Source of the DNA: Pseudocercospora fijiensis CIRAD86 | Lineage: Eukaryota > Ascomycota > Dothideomycetes > Mycosphaerellales > Mycosphaerellaceae | Assembly: GCF_000340215.1 (NCBI RefSeq) | Contig: NW_006921542.1 | Location: 493,610-557,609 of the forward strand | Direction of reading: 5' to 3' | DNA length: 64,000 nt | In this document: piece by piece, positions 1 through 12,800 of the stretch | How positions within the stretch are numbered: position 1 is the stretch's first letter | How the letters are laid out: each line of letters opens with the position of its first letter | The notes under the pieces: generated by a model | Seen by the model: the letters and a program-made list of their open reading frames with translations, nothing else | What the model was told of the DNA's origin: nothing | Database searches by the model: none | Position numbers and translations under genes: made by a program

Positions 1-248
1 TGTAGCCGGCAGCGTAGCCGGCATTTTTAGTCCTTAGTACTTATAGAATTTTCGAATCCTACTTAGGCTACGTAGTTGTATAAAGGTACTTATATAACCT
101 CAAATCTATAGACAATTAGCTAAGGGCACTAACTAATCAAAAGTATATACATATATATAAGGCATTATAGTTTAGTTCGGAAACTGTACTCCTTAGGTAT
201 AAATTTTATCCTTTCGTTTACGGTTCAATTCCCTAACTGCTTAGTAGA

Positions 249-773
249 ATGTCTTTATCTAGATCTAGGTAGAACTTATCGATTTCCGTCGAAGCTCTCT
301 TTAAGAAGTTCTAGCACTTTCCTACTAAACTATACTCTAATATTAAGTACTAGGATAGCTCCTCCCTCGATATTAGTACTATATACGAAACAGCTATAAG
401 GTAGCTCTATAGGGCGTTCTACTAGTTACTCGCTATACTACGGCCGAATGCTAGTTCGTTCCTTAGAACCCTAGGTTATTTAGCAGATATTAAGGATAGG
501 GTAGGCAGTGACTTCGTATTATATAAGGAAGTAGAGGCTGCTATAGAGGAGTCCTTTAACCTATAGAAGATAGTAAAAGATATAGAGGCAGCTATAAGTC
601 TAGGTACCTAGTTAAATTTCTAGTAGGTAGAGTATAAGGATATTTAGTAGGAGTATTAGGTAGAGTTGCGAAAGCAGGTATATAATATAGTCTAGAGAAC
701 AGGGATAATGCCTATAACTATAAGTATTAGGTTCTTTAATCTTCCTCCTTTTTTCCTTATTTTCTTTTTATAA
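249..773 (+). pseudogene. Unrecognised 174-codon frame in the left hAT copy
   Basis: ATG at 249 opens a frame that runs exactly 174 codons to TAA at 771. Its internal stops are mostly TAG, the product expected from RIP of TGG or CAG. The readable product is helical, with segments such as SISVEALFKKF and DIKDRVGSDFVLYKEVEAAI near the middle. I recognise no family. It lies next to the element end and is transcribed opposite to the other frames of this copy. A matching copy exists at 22961-23484. Confidence 0.5.
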
Positions 774-1074
774 AAATCCAAACTAATACAAATTAACTAG
801 AATGTCTATCTTCTTTTAGTTCTTTGTAAGACCTAGCAGCGTAGCCGGTAGCGTAGCCGGTAGCGTAGTCGGCCTTTTTACTCCTAAGCACTAACGGGTT
901 TTTCGAAGACTTCTATTCTATACGGCTAATAAAGTATACTATACTATATAGGTATGCTTAGAGAGTATTTAAAGCGCGGTATATAGCGCCGTATAACAGC
1001 GGCTTATTTCGTATATAGAAAAGCTTATAGACGATACTACGAACATCCTTCCTACTAGTATATCTATCCTATCT

Positions 1075-1745
1075 AGCACTATCTCAAATGTAGACATTCT
1101 AGCCTTTTAGAATCTAATCGAGTGCTTTGAAATCCTTGTCTATAATCGTTATACGCTTCGCGTAGATAGCTATAAGGTTGACCGCTAAAATAGTATTAGT
1201 ATAGTCCGAAAAGAGGTAGAAGAGAAATATATATTCGAAGATACGAACTAGGTAGGCTTCTATAGCCTCTTAAAGGGCGCCTATCGTAGGGGCTTAGAAG
1301 CGAAGGTCCGTTCTATAATCCTAGGCAATTTCGCGAATAAGTCGTTAGAAAGGAGCTTTGCGGATTAGGAGCTTAGAACTCTTCTAATACTACCGAATCT
1401 TACGGAGGGCTACGGCTAAAGAAGGATTAGTAAAAAGATAGTAAGAATACCGGCTACGCTACCGGCTACGCTACCGGCTACGCTACCGGCTACAAATAGG
1501 ACTTACTTCCTAGGCGCTATTAACGCTTTATACGATTGCTACTAGTAGTAGAAGCGCTAGTTGTCGTCTTACGTAGAGCCTTATCCGCCGTTATCTTACG
1601 CGGAGCCTTGCTCGCGACGCCCTTTCTAGTACCGGAGCTAGCGGTAGTAGTAGTAGCCCTCTTGCGTTAATATACTAGACTCTTTCTATTATTTCCGATC
1701 TTATTACGACCCGTAGAAGTAGCAGGTCCCTTCTTGCGAGGCGTC
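1075..1745 (-). pseudogene. Histone H3-like gene 1, left hAT copy (RIP-degraded)
   Basis: The minus-strand translation contains KAPRK in a Lys/Arg/Thr-rich tail, then TVALRKIR and LLIRKAPF, RLIREIA, DLRF, AIGAL, EAYLV and AKRITI in the order and spacing of the histone H3 tail, alpha-N helix and histone fold. Stops are TAG/TAA where TGG, CAG or CAA is expected. The first inferred intron ends ctttAG (about 1413-1418), a canonical acceptor that the right copy has lost. The N-terminal tail is ~40 residues longer than in canonical H3, starting around MPRKKGP-like sequence near 1743 (the start codon itself reads ACG). Histone H3 packages DNA in nucleosomes; whether this variant was ever functional is unknown. 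Confidence 0.85.
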
Positions 1746-2312
1746 GTAACTTAGTTAAGTAGACTCGCTATTATAAAAGTCGTCGAATTAAGGAAAAAAG
1801 TGCGTTACGAAGGTATATAAAGGCGCGCGCGGAGCGAGGGTATTACGGAGGTAGTAGATATAGAGCGTAGAGGTATAGGTATCGATACGAAGGTTGAAGA
1901 TAGCGAGAGAGGTAGTATCGCGGTATCGCTAGGCAATAGAGTAAGTTTCGCGCAAGCCTATATTATAGTAACGTTAGAGTAAGGAAAGAAGGCAGGTATA
2001 GCTAAAAAGGCAGGTACGGCTAAAAAGGCAGGTACGGCAGACTTTGAAACATAGCCGGTATATATAGCCGGCATAGTAATAGGCGAAAGCCTCCTTTTAA
2101 TAAATAGCCGGCGTAATAATAGTATCCTACTATAGTATAGATATTCTTTAGTAATGCCTTTACTAGCTATAGTAATCTTATAAGTAACCTAGGCCTATTG
2201 CTAGCAAATATAAGAAATATTAGGTAGGCTATACTAAACAAGCTAGTTATTTAGTAGGAAAAGGCCTACTACCGTCTCTATATGCCGGCTACGAGTGCCG
2301 GCTATCGCTCTA

Positions 2313-3041
2313 AATTCAACTCCGCCCTATCTCGGAGGCTAAGGTACCGAGCGGAAACCCTACAGCTTATATTTACTCGGTTATCGCGGAGCGCTTATAG
2401 GTAAGGTATTAGAAAAGAGTATAAAAAGTACGAGAAGAGTATCCTAGGATATAGGTCGTAAGTAAATAAGAGTAGTACGCCTAGTTATTTATATAGTACG
2501 TTACTCTATACGACTAAGAGCCTATATTATCTTATACTTCGCTTATAAGACCTCGACTCTACTAGTATACTATCGATCTCCTCCTCGGTCGCTAATACGC
2601 TGTCTTAATTCTTCTTCGAGTTGCCGGACTTAGTACGCATCTATAGCTATACAATAGCGCTACGTATTATAGAGAATTAACTCCGCCGTATCTCGAAGGC
2701 TAAGGTACCGAGCGGAAATCCTATAGCTTATATTTACTCGGTTATTGCGGAGCGATTATAGGTAAGGTATTAGAAAAGAGTATAAAAAGTACGAGAAGAG
2801 CATCCTAGGATATAGGTCGTAAGTAAATAAGAGTAGTACGCCTAGTTATTTATATAGTACGTTACTCTATACGACTAAGAGCCTATATTATCTTATACTT
2901 TGCTTATAAGACCTCGACTCTACTAGTATACTATCGATCTCCTCCTCGGTCGCTAATACGCTATCTTAATTCTTCTTCGAGTTGCCGGACTTAGTACGCA
3001 TCTATAGCTATACAATAGCGCTACGTATTATAGAGAATTTC
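2313..3041 (-). repeat. 361-bp tandem duplication, left hAT copy
   Basis: Two direct copies (about 2313-2675 and 2679-3041), both ending in the complement of ttctctataatacgtagcgc, mirror the duplication at 20731-21443. Because both arms have it, the duplication came before the split of the two element copies. Confidence 0.85.
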
Positions 3042-3429
3042 TCGTTAAAGTTTCTCTCTCGTAGGCTTACTATCTACCTCGTAGTATAGAGGATTAAAGT
3101 GCTAATACTAAAGAATCTCCTTATAGTTAGGATACTAGGGCTCCTTAGGACCTTTGTATTTTAGGTCTAAATAGAGACGTATTATAAAAGTTCTATCGCC
3201 CTTTCGCTTACTACCCGCTAGGTCGCGATATACGAGGAAACTAATCTAAATGTAGCTCGTCTCTATAATAGCTAGGTAAATATAGAGCGCTAGGTTTCTA
3301 CTTCGTACCTTAGATTTAGGGACGGCGCGGAGATAAAATCAGAAATGTAGCCGGTACCTATAGCCGGTAAAAGGATACGAAAATAGGCCTCCTCCTAGGT
3401 TAATCTAACGACTAAATACAATTTCCAAC

Positions 3430-3930
3430 TAATCCGCTATAAACCGACGCCGAATTTTAGCTAGAAGCTATATATCTTTATTTTAAAGAGTAACCCGCTT
3501 TATATAGATAGCAAGGAGGTTTAAAAGCTTAAGCTCGGTTACGAGAAATGCCTCTATAGCTTCCTAAAGAGCAATAATCGCCTTAGCCGTAAATCGTATA
3601 CTAGACCGAAAATCTAATATAATTTCTCGGACGAGTCGCTAGAAGGGAGTCTTAGGGATTAAAAGCTCGGTCCCTCTTTTGTTTTAGAAAAGCCGGATCT
3701 AGCGAAGGGTAATAGTACCTAGTTTAAAGCGCCGCTTCTTTATCGTCGAGTCCTACCTTATTCCCTTTCTTTTAATAGAAAGATAACTTTTCTTCGCGAT
3801 AGTCTTCGTCCGCCTACTCTTTTTAGCCTTCTCCTATCTATCTATAGCCTTCTTGTTTTTCGGTACTATTTTCCGAGGAACCCCCTTCCTTTATATATAC
3901 TATAGAGAGCCTTACTCTTCCGATATCTCG
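3430..3930 (-). pseudogene. Histone H3-like gene 2 (divergent), left hAT copy
   Basis: Minus-strand mirror of the gene at 19800-20340, with the same divergent H3-fold motifs and basic N-terminal region. RIP stops fall at equivalent glutamine and tryptophan codons. It lies about 1.7 kb from H3-like gene 1 in the same orientation within this copy. Confidence 0.75.
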
Positions 3931-4384
3931 TTCTCGCTACGGTTTCCCTATACTTAGCTTGCTTTACCCTTGCCCTTTAGCCTCTAAAGATATTTATCTA
4001 TGCGTTTAGGCGACGAGGGTATATCGGTAGGACCTAGAAAATTAATAAGTATATAATCGTAAGGAGATATTAATGCTTCTTACCTTCTAGAATAAATAGT
4101 CTTCTATTAAACCGCCTTAGTAGGTTATCGTTAGATTCGAATAAAGGATAGTAGCTTAAGGAAGGGGAGGTAGCCGGCTTAGGAAGGCCCGAAGAGCCGA
4201 ATCCTTAAGGTATATTTATCTTTAAGAATATAGGGAAAGGGAAGAAGGAGAGGAAGAGCGAATAGAGAATTAGAAATAGTCCGTAGGTAAGCGGGGTCGG
4301 TTGCTATAGTAACTAGTCTATTTAGGTCCTAGGAATTCGAAATACATTTCGGATATATACCGGCTATATACGCCGGCTATATTA

Positions 4385-6760
4385 CTTTATACGTAAACGC
4401 TTCGTCTCCTTAAAGCTACTCTAAGCCTATATACGTTTCCGCTTCTCGACCTAGTATCGCCTTCTACCTCCGCCCTCCTCCTCTTCGTTATCGCTAATTA
4501 GGGTTTCGCTTAGACTAAATTTCGTATTCTCTTCGCGCTCCTAGGTTTCTTCGATCTTAAGGTTTTCTAATTCCTCGATTAACTCCTTAAGTATAATCTT
4601 TAGTAACCTGCCTTAGCGATTCTAGTAGAGGAGATAGTATCGGAATACTATAATAGATTCGAAGGTAGTAGGCGAGTATATTCGATTAAAGCGGCCCTAG
4701 TAACGAGCGATACTAAAAGACCTCTTATAGCCTATATCTACGCTCGGGATAGCGAGGACGTCCCGAGCGACCGACGCTATCGTTAGAAACTTAGGCTCTA
4801 ACCGCTACTATATAGCGAGAATATCGTCTCCGAATTCGTCTAAAAGACCGGTAAGATCTAGAGATTATTAGCCCTCTTTCCGAGCCTACGGGTTTATACT
4901 TACTCGCGCGCCGATAGAGATCGAACTCTTCTTTATTTACTTTAGTAGTTGCTTCCTCTTCTGCCTCTACTTCCTACCTGCGAAACAGGTATAATATCGG
5001 AGCCTTCTAAACCTTCTTTTTCTTTATAGGAGCTATATTTAGACTAGTTTCTTTCCGACGCTCGTAGAATATCTTTTCTAGAATAGTCTAGTAATACTTC
5101 GGCTATACCTCGTCCGCCTTCTATTCCGGCCTCTACTAGTATATATCCTTTTCTACCGGGTTAAGCAAGTACGTAACGCTATAGATATCCCCGAACGACT
5201 TAAAGGTAGCACTATAATATTTATATAACTTAGTATAGGAGGTGTCTATAGCTTTCGTTATAGCTACTTTCTAGGGAACGCTCTTCTTAGCTAGCTTAGC
5301 TACGGTTTCCTCGAGGTCGTTAAAGAGCTAGTTATAGTACGTAAAAACAAGGTAGATCGTCGGTCCTCGGGTTCTTCTAATCGTAGTAGTAACCTTCGCG
5401 TAATACTTACTAATATCGACGAGATACTCTACTTAGCGCTATTCGGCGGCGGTAAGGCCGAGCTACTTAATACCCTCGGAACTCTAATAGATCTCGAGAG
5501 CGGTACGTAAAGTATACCCCCTCGTAACTATATAGAAAGTCGAATCGAACCGGGTCTTAACGTCTTAGATAAAACGGAGTAGGCGCTAAGGAGGCCGCTT
5601 TTGCTATCGCTTATTCTATACGATATTCTAGGTATCGGTTTTAGAGCGCTCGATTAGGTTCTTTTAAATAGCCTCGAATCGGTTATATCTCTATAAGCTC
5701 GAGTTCGTATATATTACTAGACGACGAAGCTAGAGAAAAAGAGTTAGAACTATACTAGGTTGCCGGCTATAGGTGCCGGCTATAGACAAAAGTTATACCT
5801 TATACAAAACGAGAGCGAGGCTCTCTACCTTATCCCGTCTTATTGCTATAATAAGTTTCTCGACTTTTAACTTTGCTTTATCCTTATCTAGGATCTTCTA
5901 TTAGTCGTCGTTTAATAGTGCAATTTTAAGCGTCTTAAATAGGGCTCGGATCGCGATTTGAACTATATAAGCGAGGTAGGGAAACTTCTATAGGGATATA
6001 ACTAGTATCGACGTCGGCTCCGATTTAATAGGGCTAGGGCTATTACTAGGCTCCTCTTTATCGTTATTATCGTACGTATTATCGTACGTATCCGGAATTG
6101 TAGCGAGCTTAATATTCGGAAGATTAAGCTAGATTATAGATATTATAATCTCCCCTACGTACTCTACCCTATCGATACGATTAGTAATTTTAAAGACATA
6201 TACGAGTAAATTGTATATATAACGCCTTATATAATATTCGATTATTACTAGTATTGTCCGTAGTAATCGAGATTAGTTTCGTTATTACGCTAACCCTATC
6301 TATTACCGTATAGATAAGCTTCGCTATATCCTTACTAGTATAGGAACCTAGAATTTTAGGGAATCCGATTATAAGTTCCTAGAGTTTCTAATCCGAATTA
6401 ATAAAGTATAGTATAATCGAGAGGAAGGAGGCTCTTATAGTCCGGCTTAACTAGCTATCGATAGTAATAAGCTACTCGGCGAGTATAACGGAGGATCTCC
6501 CGAANNNNNNNNNNNNNNNNNNNNNNNNNNNNNNNNNNNNNNNNNNNNNNNNNNNNNNNNNNNNNNNNNNNNNNNNNNNNNNNNNNNNNNNNNNNNNNNN
6601 NNNNNNNNNNNNNNNNNNNNNNNNNNNNNNNNNNNNNNNNNNNNNNNNNNNNNNNNNNNNNNNNNNNNNNNNNNNNNNNNNNNNNNNNNNNNNNNNNNNN
6701 NNNNNNATAGCTAGTATTTCTATATAGACTCCCTTTCGTAGAAGTCTTCCGGAAGACCGT
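4385..6760 (-). pseudogene. hAT-family transposase relic, left copy (contains assembly gap)
   Basis: Minus-strand mirror of the right-copy transposase. The DNASNN core corresponds to about 6246-6275 and the dimerisation region to about 4620-4900. The 5' part falls in or beyond the N run at 6505-6706. RIP stops are frequent. Confidence 0.82.
6505..6706. other. Assembly gap (202 N)
   Basis: This run of N lies where the right arm has about 17164-17270, a segment of only ~110 bp that contains a C10/T6 homopolymer run. The gap size is therefore probably an estimate, and the missing bases can be guessed from the other arm. Confidence 0.95.
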
Positions 6761-7009
6761 TTGTAGCTAGTATTTCGTTTGCTAGTTGCTTAAAGTCTTC
6801 GGGGGAGAAATCGGTAGCCTTTAATCCTAGAGCTTCCTTAAGCGTAGCCTATAATAATTAGCTAGACCTCTACGGTTAATTCAAGTAGCCGGAATCTATA
6901 GCCGGAATCTGTAGCCGGCAGCTATAGCTAGCATTTTAGAAGACGTACCTCTTTCTAGAACGCTATATCTGTATTAACTCTCCTCTCTCCTTAAGATTCC
7001 CGATACCGT

Positions 7010-8850
7010 TTAGAATAGAGATAGTTCGTAGGCGATAAGTTCCTATCCCCTAGTTTTAGGTGTTTTAAGATTAAACCGTAGAAGTTATAGACAATTACTA
7101 GTTAACCTTTAAGTCGAGAAGTCGTATAACGGTATAATGCCCCCTCTATAAAGAACTTCTAGAATATATCCGTTCGCTCCTTACTCCCCTATCGCATCGA
7201 GTACTTCCGGAGTTTATACTCCTTTAAACGTAAGTATAAAGGGAACTATATCTTATAGACCTATTAATTAAACTACTCTATATACTCGGGTTTCTAAAGA
7301 TACGCCTAGCTAGCCTTTTCGAAGATTTCCGGGTTAATACTCGATGTTCTTATATCTCCGAACAACCTTCTACTTAGACTCCGTAAAGGTAAGGACTAGG
7401 TAGTAGTACCCTATAATAAATTCCTACTACTAGGATTCGGAGAGGATAAATCTAGCCCTAGTCGTCGTCTAGGACTCGATAGGCTCGGCCGCTCGAAGGT
7501 AAGTATACGACCTCCTCTTAACGTTATCGTAATCTCGCTCGTATACTAGACTATTTCGACTATCGTCTCGTTATTACCCTTCCTAGTATAGCGCCTAGTA
7601 TATATACAATGTCGGTCGGTATGTTTTAAGGTTTCGTACGGTAAGGTAAGGACTTAGGAGTAGCAGATGTATACTAGCAGCTATAGGGAAACACCCTTTC
7701 TTTTATAGTATCGTATCGTTAGGAATAGCTAGGTAGTAAATAGCTAGCTACCTTTTTTTTTGTTTCCTAGCCACCTAACCACTAGATTTTTTTTTCCTAG
7801 CTACCCTAGCTAGCCTAACTACTAGAATTTCTTTCCTAGCTACCCCAACTACCCAAATTTTGCCTTCTATACGGCGGCTCTCTCCTACTAACGGAACCGA
7901 GCTACTATACCTAACGAATCTAAGCTCGTTTTTAGTCTTAACCTATCCTCTTTCGGTATAAGATACTCGATAAGCAAATGCTTAGGCCGAGTCTAACTAC
8001 GAAACCTAAGACTAACTAATAGCTCTATTAACTAATCCTAATCCTCGAACTCCTTCCGCTTCTTAGTAAAGACCTTAAAGAGCGCTCGATCTTCTTCGGG
8101 TACCTACGGAGTAGTCGAGATAAAGCCGTATCGCTAAAATAGGTAATCCTTCGGAGCCTTATATAGAGATTTAGAGAATTCTAACGCTAACCTATCCTAC
8201 TAGTAGCTTAGATTCCGGATATAAGCCCTCTCTACCTTAGTAAAGATTTTATATAGTAGTAGCACTCTACCTTCGAGAAACGCTTTCTATTTAACTATTA
8301 GTATCTGCCGGCTACAAACGCCGGCTATATATACCGAGTATAGAATAATTACTTATATCCCTTCCTCCTATAGTAATACTTCTACCGTCCCTAGATACCT
8401 AGCCCCGATCGCATTAATTATAAGCTACTTTGCCTTTATAGACGTAAAGGCTTCGCTCTAATACTAATAAAGAAACTTCTACTCTATATCGAGGATATAA
8501 AGACGACTAGTCTCGATTCTAATCCTTACTAGCTTTTCGTAGTAGCTTTAACTATAATTTTCTAGATTAATAGGACTTATACCTTAGCCCTTTACTAGTA
8601 TCTCGTCTCTTTAACTATACTCGATCTACTTCTAGCGCTTATCGTCTATAGTATTAGGCTTTAAGACTATACCTATTACTAGATCGACGTATAGTATCTC
8701 CTCGCTTTTTTTAGTTCCTTTATTCGTAGTATTAAGCTCTATCGCGGCATCCTAAACTCTAGTATTGTTATTCTTAGCTATCTAAATATCTCCGTTACTA
8801 TCGGTCGTATCGATAGAGGTAGCGGCTATAGGTCTAAATGCTATTAGTTA
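7010..8850 (-). pseudogene. Unrecognised RIP-degraded coding regions, left hAT copy
   Basis: Mirror of the right-arm frames at 15005-15960 and 16120-16880, on the minus strand. The same readable segments and GCCGGC separators are present (about 8305 and 8868). No function is recognised. Confidence 0.45.
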
Positions 8851-8924
8851 ACGTATTAAAGAAAAATATGCCGGCTATAGCTGCTAGCTATAGCTACCGG
8901 CTATAGCTACTAGCTACGGCCGCT

Positions 8925-9260
8925 AGCTAGATTAACTTACGCTACTAGAACTTTACGCTCGAAAACTAGCCGCAATTCTTTCCTCCTCTTAGCTTTCTCT
9001 TAGATTGTCTTCTTATTCTAACCTTTACTTTTTTCTATAAGCGCTAGCTATCGATAGAATACCTTATTCCGCGCCTTTCTTCTCTTATCTTTAGCTCTTT
9101 TATCCTTATCTATCTTCTTCTTTCTCTCGCGGTCTCGTACGGAATTCTTCTTCGTAGAGTACTCCTCTTTAGTCTTACGCTTTTTAGTTAGACGCTTAGG
9201 CAAAACAAACTCGCGGTCTTTAGTTCTATCTTCTATTTAGCGCGCGGCGCGCTTCTCTCT
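8925..9260 (-). pseudogene. Lys/Arg-rich basic frame, left hAT copy
   Basis: Mirror of the frame at 14590, with the same charged composition and almost the same stops. Function unrecognised. Confidence 0.42.
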
Positions 9261-9410
9261 TACTATTATAAAGGAAAGGGGCGGGGGCGTAGCGTATAGT
9301 AGTTATTATCGGTATAGGTATAGAGAAAGAAGTTAAAAGTATAAGAATATCGCGAAGCCCTAATTGTTACCGCCTATATAACGTTATATAGGTAAGCTTT
9401 CGCAACTACG

Positions 9411-9693
9411 GTAACTACGCCCCGGCAATAGTAACTACGCCCTAGTAACGGTAACTACGCCCTAGCAACGGCAACTACGCCCTAATAACAGTAATAAAGC
9501 GTAGTAAATACAACCTAGTAACTATTATAGCCGGCAATCGTAGCCGGCAGTCGAATAAGAGTGTCCTTATAGTAAAACTACGCCCTAGTAACGGCAACTA
9601 CGCCCTAGTAACGGTAACTACGCCCTAGCAACGGCAAAAGAGCGTAGTAAATGTAACAGAGTTACTATTATAGCCGGCAATCGTAGCCGGTAG
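9411..9693 (-). repeat. Subterminal 20-bp tandem repeats, left hAT copy
   Basis: Repeated units of GTAACTACGCCCTAGTAACG type (20 bp, variable) occur in two clusters, separated by a direct repeat that includes gaataagagtgtccttatag. Clustered subterminal repeats are the usual transposase-binding arrays of hAT elements; that function is inferred here. Confidence 0.7.
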
Positions 9694-9831
9694 TCGAATA
9701 AGAGTATCCTTATAGTAAAACCAATACAGTCTCTAGTTTAAACTAGGAATCTATATAGTTCGAAAAAACCAAACCAGAACTAGGGAGCTAGTTCGCCGCT
9801 AAGAAACTAAACTATATACGTTTAGTAGTTC

Positions 9832-9856
9832 GGAAACCGAACTACTGCGGGGTCTA
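9832..9856 (-). repeat. TIR of the left hAT copy
   Basis: On the minus strand this reads TAGACCCCGCAGTAGTTCGG and continues into the same subterminal sequence as 13974 onward. It is followed by gtttaaat (9857-9864), the only flank of this copy visible in the window. Confidence 0.8.
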
Positions 9857-12800
9857 GTTTAAATCGCCTTATCGATAAACACAAATCGTAGAATAATAAC
9901 TAAGCCCTCTTAAGTTATACCTAGGAAGATAGTAGTAGAGAAAGCAACTTAGGTAGCGAGAATAAAGATTCTAAGAAAGGCGTAGCAAATCTGGATATAA
10001 GGCGAGGGAGTGCTGCTGTAAAATATCTCTAGAAGTAGGAGTTCTGTAGAACAACGCTAGGTAGGTGAGGGGAGGGGGAAACAAGTTAGCTTTTGAGAAT
10101 AACGTGCGATACTATAGAGGGGAATAAGAACTTTGCTTAAAGAATAGCTACTTAGTACTAAACTATAGACCTATAATACTTGAAATTTATACCTAAATCG
10201 ACTATCTTCCGATACTAATAGCTTTATGTCGCCTATTATAACACCTTTATTTGCAAAGGGTAAGACAATATAAAGGTTACAAGCAAGAGCCCTATAATTG
10301 CTTACTTTAAGCTTAAGTTCTAGGTTCCTTCGAGCCTATACTACTCTATAATTATATAAACCTCGAGAGAGCCGTAGAAGTATTATTATATATAGGACGA
10401 ATAGCTATAGAGGAACCTTTAGTCTATACCGGCCTAAGTACTCTAACCGCCTTTAAGGTCTTAACTCTTCCTAGGCCTATAAAGTTCTTAATTGCTAGCG
10501 GCTCTAATACTCTTAACTTCTTAAAACTAAGACAATACCTAGGCAAGCTCTTCAGAAGAGGCCTATAGTATCGAATTATAGCTATTAAAGAATAGCTTGT
10601 ATCTTCCGGAGACGTTAATACCTCCTCGTAAAGATTAGGATTACTATCTTAAAACCTAAAGTCTACTAATAGAGAGATAACGCCTAGGCCTTCCTTACGC
10701 CTCGAAGTAATTAGCACTTAGGTAGAAACTATTAGCCTACCTATTATATCTCGTCGTATAGAAAGTGAATTACTTAACTATATATAGTTCTCGGAGTAAC
10801 TACCAGTTTCCTATATTAACAGAGCTAATATCCTTATAGTAGAGGTTAAATGTTATTAAGGACTTTATTATAGATAGCTAGCTCCTATAAATATACTAAT
10901 ATCTTTTATTCGAGTATTACTACGTATATTACCCTTCTAAAGTACTAGATAATACAAACTACGTAGGATACAGGCCTCTAGGTATACGGAGGCTTATAAT
11001 TATTATAGTAAATAGGTTAGGTATAAAAACGACCCTAAAACTTACGGAGAAATATAGAGTAACCCTAGAGGTATAGACCTAGAAGAAGAAGAACCGAATC
11101 CCGAGCGTAAGGCCTAGTTAGGCATTTAATAAACTCTCTGCCGACTCCGTAGCTGTAGCGACGCCCGGCTTTAATATAGATAGATTAATAGTATATCTAT
11201 ATCCTAACTACTACTAGGTAAAGGGTATAGCGGGCGTAGAACCTACCTAATATATAGTATATCTATATATATAAACCTACCCTAGTAGAATATACAGCTA
11301 TTTCTCTCTCGCGAGGGAAACTAGTTTCGAGGCAAGAATCTTACCGGTATATATAGAGAGAGGTACTCCGCTAAAGCTCCGTTTATCTAGGGATTTTGCG
11401 AAGAATATTAGGGCTAAAGTAACGAACTTTATAGGTATCCGGTTAGGTCGAATACTATTAATTTTAGGAAAGCTTCTAAGGTACCCGTAGACGTATACTT
11501 TACGATTCTTAATAATAAGAACCTAAACTACCTTCTTTATTCTAGCCCAACTTCTTTATTCTAAACTAGCCTCTCCTTCTATTCTAGCTTCCTTCCCTTA
11601 GCCTAAGTTCTTATTAATTTAGTATATATACTAAAAGGGATCGGTATCTACTATTAAGCTCGAGGAGGAGATAGAAGGGTAGTATTAATAGAGTCTCGTT
11701 TAGTATATATTATTTAGAACTCGTACCGCTACTAGATCAATTTAATAGCGTATATTATATTCTATAAGGACTGCTTTAATTACAAAAACATTATAGTATA
11801 GTAAGGTATAATATCTCCGAATAATATTCTTTAAAGCGAGTCTCTCTAGAGAGATAAAGGATTTATATATATAGTTAATATACTAATAGGCTAGGAGTCT
11901 AGAATTAAGACTTATAAACCTAATACTAGCGTAAATGGACAAGTAGCACCCCCTAATAGTTATAATAACTCTCTATATTACGATAACGTAGATAGGAATT
12001 ATATACTATATAATAAGAACTCCCTACTAGTATAGTTAAAATAATCGCGTATCGATTAGCAATTAGAAAATATAGTTCTAGTATTTTTCGACTACGGGCT
12101 AATGTTATTAGACCGCCTAGAAGGTTTCTACTATTAGAGGCCTATAGGAAACCTATACTAGTATAAGAAGACCAAGTTGCTTTATCTAGGGTACCGAAGC
12201 CTATACTATATAATCGGCTACTACTATCGATATAACTATAACGATTAGTATAGAATAAGTAAGGGAAACGTACGGCTACTAAGGATTAGGCTACTAAGCC
12301 TATTTATTAAATAGATTGTAAGGGAATATAAGCTATCTCTTACTAGCTTATCCTAGAAGATATAACCTAATAAAGGTAGAGTTAATATACTCGCTCGGTA
12401 GTTATTAAATTCCCTAGAAAGCATTTAAGGCATGCCTTAAAGCTATTAATTAAACTCTATAGAGGAGCGATATAGATATTCCCCTATATACCTCGTAGGT
12501 AGAGGCGAAGGTACGTACTACTAGGAATAGCCTAGTATTATCGATTTTCCTTTATATATCGCGGGTAGTATATAGCCCGTTATTAATAAGGAATGTATTA
12601 ATTCTACTATAGCCTTTAGTAACGAAATATATAATCTTATACTACCTTGCCTATAAAAACTTATAGTCTCTCGCTATTTATAAGATAGCTAATAGCTTAG
12701 AAGCTATCTTCTCCTACTTTATATACTATAGGCTATACCTTAGAAATTACCTAGTATATAGTCTTTAACGCTAGTTTCGGTTGAAATAGCGATCCGAAAG

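Larger units (their letters stand above)
1..9856 (-). mobile_element. Large hAT-type transposon, left copy (cut by window start)
   Basis: This is the inverted left copy of the element described at 13974-23878. Its TIR is at the inner edge, ending ggggtcta at 9856. Comparison with the right copy shows that the last ~190 bp, including the other TIR, lie left of position 1. In minus orientation it carries the same modules: subterminal repeats (9411-9693), basic protein (about 8925-9260), unknown frames (about 7010-8850), hAT transposase (about 4385-6760, broken by Ns), histone H3-like gene 2 (3430-3930), tandem duplication (2313-3041) and histone H3-like gene 1 (1075-1745). The 174-codon frame at 249 runs on the other strand. 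RIP damage is heavy. Confidence 0.85.
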
